DNA of 64,000 nt, taken from assembly GCA_023333565.1 (NCBI GenBank), contig JAJKFH010003165.1, positions 558,001 to 622,000 of the forward strand, given 5' to 3'. Position 1 is the stretch's first letter; the number at the start of each line of letters is the position of its first letter. The notes below the pieces were generated by a model. The model saw only the letters and a program-made list of their open reading frames with translations. It was not told the origin of the DNA and did not search any database. Origin of the DNA: Puffinus mauretanicus (Eukaryota; Chordata; Aves; Procellariiformes; Procellariidae). Below, one piece after another: positions 23,107 through 37,516 of this stretch. A program made the translations under genes and the position numbers.

Positions 23107-23720
23107 GACATTATTGACTCCCAGCTCGATCCCCGGGCGAGCGCCCGAGCTGCCCCAGCCTCCCCTCACGCAGGCCCCGGCTTTGCCGGGGGCAGCCTGC
23201 CTCTACCCACAGGGAGGGCGGCAGGCCCCGGCCCGAGCCCGCGCCTCGGCCCTCCGGTTCCTGCCTGCGCGGCGGCGGGCGTTCCCCGGAGCCAGCAGCC
23301 CGCTCCCGCTCCCGGGGGACGCTGGGACGTCACGGGGACGCCGGATGTTGAAGGAGCGCTTCCGGGTGACCGTTGGGAGCCGTTGGAGAGCTCGCGTCGC
23401 AGGGTAGGCGGAGGGCCTGGGGTGGGCTCCTGCGGGCGTACACCCCCCCACACTTCTCCCTCCGTCCCTCCACCGCCGGTTCCGCGGGCAGAACCCGCGG
23501 CGTCCGGCCCTTCCCCTGGAGACGGCAGCCCCGGCGGTACACAGGGGAGCCGCCGGGAGCCCAGGCGGGCCTCAGGGCGCTGGGGCGCGGCGGGAGGGGT
23601 TCACTCCCCCCGGGTAACTCTGGAGTCCCTGGGGATGGCGCCGGGCCGTGGGACTGTTCTACGCCCGCTGTGTACGAGGGAGGACGGTGCCCGCTGTCTG
23701 CTACCCTTCCCCCTGCCTAC
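23107..23720. promoter_or_regulatory. Shared GC island: bidirectional OFD1/TRAPPC2 promoter
   Basis: GC-rich, CpG-dense sequence between the OFD1 start (minus) and TRAPPC2 exon 1 (plus), sharply different from the AT-rich flanks. It contains a CRE-like GACGTCAC at 23326-23333 and an ETS-type CTTCCGGGTGAC at 23359-23370, both common in head-to-head housekeeping promoters. No TATA box was seen. The noncoding OFD1 exon 1 must also start here. That both genes start here is inferred from gene positions. Confidence 0.85.
23371..23403 (+). other. TRAPPC2: TRAPPC2 5' UTR exon 1, 3' boundary
   Basis: A donor CAGG|GTAGGC lies at 23403/23404, just downstream of the ETS/CRE cluster. The 5' end is not defined; the start given is only the position after the ETS box. 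It would join to the acceptor TTTTTTGTAAG at 24097, 17 nt upstream of the ATG. Transcript evidence would be needed to fix the transcription start. Confidence 0.5.
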
Positions 23721-24111
23721 TGCCCGATTGTAGGGCCCCGGGGAGAGAGAGATGAGATTCCTCAGGGACGGGTACACCGCGTTACTTCACTTCATGGGAT
23801 CGTTGCCGTCCAAGTCACTGGGAGGGCTGTCGGGAGTTAAATCATCAGTCAGTTGTGGAGTAAGAGCTTTTAGGTAGTAGTACCCAGATTCACGTCCAGG
23901 AGATGTTCCACTTTCTAAGGATTTTTTTTCCCCCTATGTAAGTACAAACGTGCATACCTAAGAAAGTGTTTATCTCTCTTTAGCCTATGGTAAATGTGAA
24001 TAGGAAGCACGTTGGCTGATTTTTAGGAGCATTTTCAGGTGGATTAAGAGTTTGTCTATAGACTCATCAGTAAAGCGTGTCTATTGTTTTTTGTAAGGAA
24101 CGCTATATTGA

Positions 24112-28077
<3,966 letters not shown>

Positions 28078-29486
28078 ATAAGTAACTTTTCAGAGTGAGT
28101 GCTTTTTCCATACTTTCATGATTATTTGAACTGTAGTTCTTCTGGTTAGTTCTCAGCATGTCTGATATTCATCTTTCTGAAGATTGGTAAATTGGATGCT
28201 GAAGAAGGTTAGGTTTTTTTCCTGATACGGATAAGAACAGCCAAGCTTCTCCGGTTAAAATGTGTATCTTAAGAAGTTTCCTTTTACATGTTATGAAAAC
28301 TAAGTCTAAAAATGTCGGGGGCTGAATAGGTACAAACTGAGACATGTGGGTGTCAATGCGTATGCAAAATGTAAGCCTCCAATACAAAGTGGGAGGAAAT
28401 CAGATCGAAAACCAAAGACATCTCCAGTCATGTGATTTAATATGAGCAAAAGGGAATTCTTGACTGTTTGGCCTAAGTGGTTAATTTTGTTATAAACCTT
28501 TCTACTTACAGTCCTTTGCTAGAGAACTTACTCTGCAGACTAACCAGACTAACTTTACTCTTCATGGTATTAAATAAGGTCTATATTAATATTGTAATGT
28601 GTAATGTATGTATTATAAAGTGCTAAATAAAAAGAAAAGAGAATATCTCAGCAAAGCTTGGTGCTCAGTATTTCAGGAAGTTTTGAGAAAAAAAACCTTG
28701 ACGTTTTAAAGTTTAAAATTGCAAATTTACCACGTTCAGTGCATTACATGTTTAGCTGCAGTGTTGCATCAATGAAATGAATTAATAAAGTAGACCAGAA
28801 TAGCTATGTCTGCCCTGACTTTAATTCTAATTAACACATGGAAAAAAATGTAAATACATATTTAAACCCACTTCTTTCCATTATTTCTGCAAGTGCTGAA
28901 ATTTTCTTTTTCAAAATGTATTTAGACTATGATCTTTGAACTATGAAACACTATTTGTTGAGGTTTCAGAAAGGCATTATTTGGCCTGTCTGGCTACCAT
29001 TCCGTTGTAAAATGTGGTTAGGGACCCTTTTGCAAAACTTACCATCATTCCAAAATAGTAATTTTTAAATGGGTCATTTGGCATGTACGTACCTAATATT
29101 TTGGTTGGTTTCACAATCTTTTAAGTAGTCTGTTTCCTTTTGCAGCAAATCTGTATAAGCTATCTTCTTGGACATTTTTTTTTTTAATGTCTGAAAAGTA
29201 ATTTCCAAAGGAAGTGGCATGCTGTTCTAGAAAGTACATTTTGCATAGTCTGTATAATTAAAGGGACCATGTGTATATGTGCTTTAAATGTATAGTCAGT
29301 CATTAATTCTTTGTAGTTTACACTTACTGCTAAACTCTAACTGTAAAATATTCCATGAGAAAAAGAACGTGATATAAAGGTTGCAATATTTACCTTAAAT
29401 AAAACGTGGAATGATGCAGTGTGGATGCCTGTTGAGTATACTTGAAATGATTTAGAAGAAAACCAGATGATTGCAGTAAGGTTACT
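28078..29486 (+). other. TRAPPC2: TRAPPC2 3' UTR / flank
   Basis: AT-rich sequence with no coding potential resembling a known protein. It contains the three candidate AATAAA signals and is read as 3' UTR plus flank. How far the transcript reaches is not decided by the sequence. Confidence 0.5.
28626..28631 (+). terminator. TRAPPC2: TRAPPC2 poly(A) signal, first candidate
   Basis: AATAAA about 550 bp after the stop codon. Two more AATAAA hexamers follow at 28784-28789 and 29398-29403, so alternative 3' UTR ends of about 0.55, 0.7 and 1.3 kb are possible. Confidence 0.5.
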
Positions 29487-29492
29487 TTTATT
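29487..29492 (-). terminator. RAB9A: RAB9A distal poly(A) signal candidate
   Basis: AATAAA on the minus strand, about 3.8 kb past the stop. Its position close to the last TRAPPC2 signal suits a tail-to-tail gene boundary. Confidence 0.3.
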
Positions 29493-31119
29493 GGCAGGGT
29501 GACACGTGAAGATGGGAATACTTGTCTTTGCAGTATTATTTCATAAAAACTGCATTGTACAGCATTTTGATAATGTCATGTAATCTTATGTAAATCAGCT
29601 GAATTTTTGGGGTTTTTTATTTGCTTTATACATGAAAGCAACAGAAACACACTTGAGGTAAAGCATTCTCATTCATACGATAAGGAGCCAGTAAATTGGA
29701 GCTGTTATGCTGTTTTCTGCCTCCTCCCCAGTAGCATGATGGTTGGAAAAATACAAACTGGTAAGATTCACTGAGGAAATACTTATGTTAAATAATCATA
29801 TACGTGGCAGTAAGAAAAGTTTTGGCAAAAATAAAGGATTAGTGCCAAGAGTTTCCACCACTTTTAGAAACTGGGGTTTTTGATAATTGTATTCTTTCTG
29901 CCAGTACACAGTAGGAAGTTAGGTAAAATGAAAGCATTTTCTCTCTTGCCTGATCTCTGAAGGCAGTTAGCTAAATGGTGCCTGTTCTTATACACCCCCA
30001 TCCATCTTTCCCGTTTTCTTCTGAATATAGGAATTGTAAGTGGAAAATGCAGTCTCACAGGTCCATCTAGGCTTTATGAAAACAGACTGTTACTGGCCAC
30101 AGGAAAGGGAGAATTATGTGCTAACTCGTTACATTAATCATTATAGAGTTTGCAGTGAGAAACACTGTCCCAAGACAGAATTCTGAAGGACCTTGGCTAG
30201 GTAGCTGTGATCTCCCCGTGTATGGAGGAACACTTGTTTATGCTTTGTTTTGTGACTTTTTACAATAAGCTGAAGACTGCTATCTGGAAGTGACAGGTGA
30301 AAGTTATCTTGTGATCAACTATGGTCACAAATCTGCTCTAGGTCTGAAAGATGCAATTCTAGCATGCATCAGACAACAAACACTTCCAGCAACATGAAGG
30401 TCAATGGACAAGGCAGAAGAGAGACCTCCTTTGCAAGTGTTATGTTCATACCCCATTTCAGAGGCTTAGGAATAAGAATTCTAATGAAGTCTGTTGCAGT
30501 ATGAGAAAGCAGGAGTTGTAACATGAGCTGTTAGCTGCGTTCTAGCTATAGTTTCTTCTGCCCCTTCCCATTGTGCTGTCTGTTCTAATATGCATAGTTT
30601 TCATCAATCCCACTAGTTTGCCATGACAGCATTTTTGCTCCTCATTTTAAAGGACATCTGGAACTTCGCATACGTATCGCATAGCATGCTCTGTCACTCT
30701 ACAGAACTCAATATTGCTAACAGGACACCACCTCCCCTCCCCCCTTGATGTACGTTAATACTTGAAACGAATCAGTAAATTGAAACATAAGCCACAAGTG
30801 CCTACCTTCCCTCCATATTGAATGATAGATACTATACTTTCAAAAAGTACAGAAATTCATGTTTGTTATTAAGCATTATGAATTTTTTTTTTTTGGTACC
30901 TATCATCTACATCTGCTTTTCATAGGACTTTTGGTTCTTTCAAGTACTTGATAGTCTCCCTCTAGACCAAATCCTGACCTCAACATAATTCCTATACTGT
31001 CTTATTTACTATAGCATGTAAACCCCCCCTTTATCTTCACTAGCCCCTTTTGTGATTAGTGTACAGTTGTGTTACAGCAGCTCCCAGGGCACAAGTAATA
31101 CACTTCTATTGTATTAAGT

Positions 31120-31125
31120 TTTATT
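31120..31125 (-). terminator. RAB9A: RAB9A poly(A) signal candidate
   Basis: AATAAA on the minus strand (TTTATT on plus), 2.2 kb past the RAB9A stop. No perfect AATAAA was noticed closer to the stop. Confidence 0.3.
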
Positions 31126-33301
31126 TAACTTCATTTAACCCATTTCTCAGATGGGGCTTGGTAACCATGATGTTACATGGAAAGGGGACAGATGGGAAAA
31201 CACAGATGGACACGTAGGCACAATGGTTCTCATCCTTGATTGTTTCCTTTTAGCAATCTTATTTCAATCATATCTATAGTACTCTAGTCACGGTAACTTC
31301 ATGTCCTGTTTTGTTTCAACCTTACCTTTGCTAAAATGAACGTTAAAGTAAGCTTTAAGTAGTAAGGTAGTAGTGTTTTACAACAATTAGTAGCCCCCAA
31401 TGCAAACAATCTTAGTTTTTAAAGCTTTTTGCTCTCTCAGCTTAAGATTAAGAGGAATTTAGCTAAGGTTTTCTTCACAGATCTTTTCACTCATTGACTA
31501 GAAATTAAACATAACAGAAATAGCATTCAACCTATATTTAGGTGTTAGGTGACGGAAGCGTAAAACATGGTTCTGTTGCTGGATCTGCAGGACTGTAAGA
31601 ATGAATTAGACTTAGAATGTACAAAAGGTAAAAAGATGTCACTTTTAAGCAGGAGCAGATCTATGGAATCAAGTTGTCCTGGACAGGTTCAAGCAAGAAT
31701 ACAATACATTCAGAAAAGTGTATTAAGAGCAACAAGAAGGGTTTGTTTTGCAAGCTTTACTTCCAAATAATTACACCTGGTACAGATGGAACAGATACAT
31801 TAAGAGAAAACTCTTGCTGTTACTGTACTCTCAAGAAAGGCTTTTCTCTTGGAACAAAAAAGTTGCTGTACGGAAAGCAGAGTCTGTGTAGTTTAGCGAA
31901 TAACATGGCCTGTCCTATAGGCCTCAGACTTCCTTTTGAAGTCCACAACGTGTGTAGGTGCATGCCTGTTAGCAGTCAGATTACACATCGAAGCAATAGT
32001 GCACTATCGAGTTTGCTATTACAAGGACAGTGGGTACTCTGAGAGCCAACATTCAACAACTTCTCATACAAGTATTCTACCATTTAACTGCAACGGAGAG
32101 CCTTGAAATACACCTTCTGTGGTTTCATCTCCATTACTGCAGAAAGACTGTCCATTAAATACAGAATTTGCTTCTGTTCATCACTGTGTCATGAGTACAG
32201 TAATATAAAAGACTTGTCTTAAATGTGTAAGTCCATATCCTAAAATAGCAAATTAAATAAGGATCAAATTCAGCTCAAACACTAGCTGTAGGTATTTACT
32301 TGTATTAGGGCTGAAAGCGGTCACAATCTACTTTAAGTCAAGAGCTTCCTGAGTTCTCTACGTATTGCCAATCCTTAGTTTCACAGTGCAGAGATTACTG
32401 GTAAACACATTCATAGCTCAGGTTAACAGGAACAAGGAGTTTGGAACTTTAAGGCTGTATACTACAAGTTCTCTTACAAATTTGTCATAATGTGGATCCC
32501 TTCAAGTGCTATTAAAGCTGACTGAAGAAAGCATATCTTTTTCATAACTAAAAATGGTTATACTTCAGTTACTCAGATTTTTTACCTTACTGATCAGAAA
32601 CATGCAGAATGGGACTTAAGGCAAAGACATGTATTAACTTAAAAAATCATCAGTATCTTGCATTAAACTGCTGGAAAAATTAGTACAACATTAGAATAGT
32701 AAACGAAAGGAAAATGGACATTAAATACGTAGGAAATGTATTTCCTACTTAAAAACCTACACAAATTATAGCGACATTAGGCAATTAGAGAAGGCCTGAA
32801 GGCAATTTATATTAACTTATAATAAACACATTAGAGATGAAGTACCACTCACAGCAAAAGGAATGTAGTGAGACTGAAGTTTAATACCTAGCATTGTTAA
32901 GAAACTGACTTCTAGTGAAACAAAAATGGAATGCTGATTTCATAAAAATATACACATATAAAAGTATCTTTGTGTCTGAATTCCAGAACAGTTTTTCCAA
33001 AGTAGTGCTTCTAGAACTTTCAAGTTTTAATTATATTCAAAGTATTTATCATTTGAACAAAGTTGGCATTACATTCTTATATTAATGTTTTTACTTGACA
33101 CCTTCCTAAACAGAAAGTGTCACTAATTCAATAATGGGCCACTCATGAATGGAAATTTTTCTTTTGCTCCCCCAAGAAAGCAGCAGAATATTACAATTTT
33201 AATATTAGAGTGAAACCCATTTGTTATTTTATCTACTACACCTTCCCCATCCTTTTATAGAGCAAGCTAGTCAAAAGTAATTTGGCCAAAAAAAATTCAA
33301 G

Positions 33302-33907
33302 TCAACAACAAGATGAACTGGGTTTCGGTTTCCGATGAAGGTTTACTGTATCTGTTTGAATAAAGTGATCTGATCTATCTTCAGAGGCTAGAACTCTTCT
33401 AACGGCTTCTTCAAAGGCTGCTGCAACATTAGTGGCATCTTTTGCACTGGTTTCAAAATAGGGATGGTTGCCATTATTCCTGCACCAGTCTTGGGCTTCT
33501 TCTGTAGACACTTGCCTTTCATCAATATCAACTTTGTTACCCAGTATCACAAACGGAAAACTTTCAGGCTCTTTGACATCTGCATAATAAATGAATTCTT
33601 TCTTCCAGTTGCTTAAGTTTTGGAAGCTTTGAGAGTCATCCACGCTGAAGGTTAGCAAGCAACAGTCAGAACCTCTATAGAAAGGAGTCCGCAAGCTCCT
33701 AAAACGTTCCTGACCTGCTGTGTCCCATATCTGCATTGTAACAAAATGTCCATCAACTTCCAACTCTTTATTTAAGAATTCCACACCTATTGTATGAAAC
33801 AGCTGTGCATCGAACTTGTTGGTGACGTATCTGTTCATAAGGGAACTCTTCCCAACTCCACCATCTCCTAGCAGTATTACTTTAAGGAGTGAGGATTTTG
33901 CTGCCAT
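33302..33907 (-). CDS. RAB9A: RAB9A small GTPase, complete, 201 aa
   Basis: Late-endosome Rab GTPase that directs mannose-6-phosphate receptor recycling to the trans-Golgi. The protein has the family length and is nearly identical to human RAB9A. P-loop GDGGVGKS at residues 14-21, switch I Thr39 in HTIGVEF, WDTAGQE at 61-67 with Gln66, NKVD at 124-127, ETSAK at 152-156, and the C-terminal CC (200-201) for double geranylgeranylation. The ATG at 33905-33907 begins MAAKSSLLKVILLGDGG. The frame stays open upstream but crosses an acceptor CTTTACAG at 33942, so the longer start is intronic and was rejected. The whole CDS is one exon, as in mammals; RAB9B is less likely given the synteny and sequence. 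Confidence 0.98.
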   Translation of the reverse strand: MAAKSSLLKVILLGDGGVGKSSLMNRYVTNKFDAQLFHTIGVEFLNKELEVDGHFVTMQIWDTAGQERFRSLRTPFYRGSDCCLLTFSVDDSQSFQNLSNWKKEFIYYADVKEPESFPFVILGNKVDIDERQVSTEEAQDWCRNNGNHPYFETSAKDATNVAAAFEEAVRRVLASEDRSDHFIQTDTVNLHRKPKPSSSCC

Positions 33908-33941
33908 TGTTATGGGAATAGATCCTCCTGGCTTCCTAGAC

Positions 33942-36900
33942 CTGTAAAGATTAAGAAAATCATTAAAAAGGAAAGAGTTGTGAGCAGAAAGTTTTACACA
34001 CATAAATATCTAGAAAGTGTTAAAAGTTCACCAACATCAAGTTTCATGTACAAAAGCAGAAGGACTTATGCTCAACAGGTGAAGTGTAGATACTCATGGT
34101 AAAAATTCCCACTCAAGAATATCACGTGTTTAAGAGGTATCTCTGCCACAGACTGCAGTCTGTATGGCAGTCTAAGCAGTACACTGCGTGCATCACTGGT
34201 TTGTCACTTAAAACACTTAAGCCCCCCAAACTCCCCAACATTTGTGCAGAAGGGGTATCGCATCACATTTCAACGAGGGCAACGATTCATTTATGTTCAC
34301 TGAAAAAGATCCATGGAAGACAGTGAAGTGAGAGAATTTTATAGAGCAAAAGCCTTGAACTTCAGTGCTGTATTTTATTAGCGAAGTTATTTTTTCAATG
34401 TGTAAAAGTGAAGAGGAAGCTTTAGGAATAAAGCAGGACACTATCTGTTATACTGGAGTAACTGCTGTGCTTCACCCAAAATTACGAGACAAGGAATTTC
34501 AAATCAACTTGCAGGGAACAGAATGCAAACAGAACAAATGCAAATGCTGTAATTTTATTTTAAAAGTCAGGTGAGTAGGTATTGGTACACAAACATTCAG
34601 CATTTTACAGTTTACTCTTTGCAGAACAGCTGTGATGAATGGAATACTATTACAACTACTACAAAAGCAAATTCCCTGTTGCTACTTCAAATGGTACTCA
34701 AGATGCCAAACACTGAGGCCAAGCCTACACTGACAGATCAGTTAGTAGGTGTCAACTTCCCATGGTAAAACTGTCAAAAAGCCTGGAAGTAAGAGCCTGG
34801 CTGCCAGCACAGGGATGGTGTGTTAGTGGTACCAATGAAGCTTTTTTACTGTCAGATTTTAAAAGGATTTTTTTTTTTTAAAGTAGTTAGCTCATTAGTG
34901 GTTTGTGCCAGCCCAAGGTTTGCCCTCATTACAGTAATACAAATTACATTACAGTAATACATCTAATACTGTAAAAAAGTGTTTTAATTGCTTGGGGATA
35001 AAGTTTCATTTTAAAGAGCCCAAACTTAAGTTTATGAGTTTATTTTTTAAATTTATGAGGAAAACTGCTGTTCCTATACCTAACTATTACTGAAAGAGCT
35101 CAAAGTAATTCAGCCAAAACAGGCTTCTCTGAAAATAACATCTATTTAAAATGGAAATGGGTCATAAGTTGCCTAGTCTGTCTCCTTCTCTGAAGGAAGG
35201 AATGTGGTCTTGCTAGTTGTAATTAGCCTTACTGGCATATACATCACCCACAAACTATGGTTATGGAATTAATACCTGATACAAGCTGGCATGAGAGTCA
35301 TATGACTCTGTACTGCCTTAGAAGCAAGGCCTACATTAGAAGCAAGAAATTTCAGGAATTTTTTTGTCTTTAACTTTCCATCTTTGCATGTTTATTTGTT
35401 AGACACAATCTACAGCTGAAGCCTCAACACAAATTTCAAAACATAAGGAACAGGGGCCGCTTCCATTGAAAATTTGTTCAGAGCAAGTAATTTTATTCAT
35501 TCCTACTGTGTAATTAAAAACAATGTTTATAAATCCTTAATATTTCTACAGGTTTGTATCACAACAATGTTAAAACTGCTTAAGAGCTACAAGTGGATTG
35601 TTCATTTACCTTTCACAGAGCTACAGGGTAATTGCTATAGCTAAGGATATGAACACATACCTTTTTATGTATGTGAAAAGCCTTATTAGAGTCACCAGCC
35701 TACTTGGACATCATTTACACGTTCATGCTGAAATATTTAAAATAGTCCAATGTCTTCACTTACCTCCCTAATTCCTACTATTCGTTAATGAGTAAGTTAT
35801 TTGAGTTACACCATTAGATAGTAGCATCTTCTTAATAAATAACGCATTCATGAGAACAGAGGGTACTGAATGTTTCCCTGTTCTTCCACTTCAGTGTAGG
35901 AACAAGTTAGAATTAGTATTTTTTTTCTCCTGTCCTACTGAAATCACAAGTTCCCTAGAAGACAATGTGAATAAAAAACTGACTTACATGGTTCTGACTG
36001 GTACTATACACTTGTTTCTTTAGCTTCTACAGTTTGAAGAACTGCAGTTGTTATCATGAAATTCTCCATGAAGCCACATTTTAAACAAAATGCAAGTAAG
36101 GAAACTCTGTTAACAGTATCTAGTACTTTTGTGCACCCAGAACCTGAGAAGTTGATTTGCACAGTTTCAACTACATGGACCACTACAGTAAGGTCTAGGG
36201 GACTGATGAAGATAAAAACACTTTCACTGGGCAGGCAATTATAGATCAGCCATTAAAACCATTAAAAGTGTCTTTTCAACTAGAACCAAACTGGTCCTTC
36301 TACACAAAGGCTACAGAAACCGTCTTCCTGGGACTGATAAGCAAGTATCTCAACGTGACATTGCAGGCAACGTCACTCTTCAGGACATTCAGCTTCCGCA
36401 GCAGAAGCTGCCATGCTTAGCTAGCAGTTAATGTTTTTGTAAAGTTCTTATTCCAAAATAAATGGGATATATGTTCAATCATTTAAGTATATACTTATAA
36501 GCTGGATCTGAAACAGCAAATCAGCATGTTTAAAGGCATTAAGAAGCATTTTTGTTTGGAAGCAGCAAAGACTATACAATCACAGTTTTTTTGACTATAT
36601 AAAGGGACTCATCTGCAGCCCCACTGATTATGTGATTTAGAGTATCTGCAGAACCAGGATGGTAGTTTCAGCATAGTAGGCTGCTGCATTTCTTCCACTT
36701 ACACATCTTTAAATAAGTTAAGATTTTTAAAGAGCTCAATTTTTGTAATTTTTTTTTTCTCCTAAGTTATGAAGCCTTAATACTCCAACACATAAAATAA
36801 CAGTAAAATCCTTAAGATGCCTGGAGAATTAATGTTATTCTCCTATTACATACTTCGAACTCACCTGTATAATGTGCTTTTTGACAATGTTTTTGGGAGG

Positions 36901-37485
36901 AACAGTCAACATCTGATATCATATTTCTGAGGATTTATTACCTTAATAGTTCAGATTAAATCATCATTCAGCATTTGAAAACAAAACAAAAACTTAATTT
37001 CCAATGTGCATGATTGTTTTAACCAACATCAGGAACTGCAAGACACCACAGAATTACAGATAACTATTTGTTCCAGTTATTTCTTACATTAAACTAATTG
37101 TGCAGCACAGCAAGAGTAGCCTCAACCAGAGGAGTCTGTAAAGAGAATATTTTTGCCTCATGTTCCTCTATCATTTCAATATTCAAAGAAACTGGGAGCA
37201 AATAAAAAGCAGCCGCACTCTGGCCCATTCTGATAACCATCTCTGAATTGCCTCCACCAACTTATAAGGACTCAAGCTCTTAGACCACTGACTTCAATAT
37301 TCCTGTTAAAAGCAGGGAACGGTTTCTACCAAGTGCCATTTCTAACATGATCATATACCGTAAGACAAGAAGTAATTTAATCGTCGCCTCCCAGAATCTC
37401 CCTTTTAAACAGTCAGTCTGAAACATTTCCATTAGCAGTCCAAACATTTGCTGGCAAGACTAAAACCAACACGCTAAGCCACTTC

Positions 37486-37516
<31 letters not shown>

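Larger units (their letters stand above)
29487..33301 (-). other. RAB9A: RAB9A 3' UTR / convergent intergenic stretch
   Basis: No protein-coding exon recognised. Minus-strand AATAAA signals occur at 31120-31125 and 29487-29492. If the distal one is used, the RAB9A 3' UTR is about 3.8 kb and ends within about 100 bp of the most distal TRAPPC2 signal. Confidence 0.45.

Noticed and set aside
23029..23840. Long plus-strand frames (234 and 155 codons) in the OFD1/TRAPPC2 island
   Set aside because: They overlap OFD1 exon 2 antisense, include the poly-Lys from the A24 run, and are Pro/Arg/Gly-rich: GC-content shadows over the promoter.
33908..34003. Upstream 32-codon extension of the RAB9A frame
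   Set aside because: It crosses the acceptor CTTTACAG at 33942 and has no similarity to Rab9 proteins; the start MAAKSSLLKVILLGDG matches the family.
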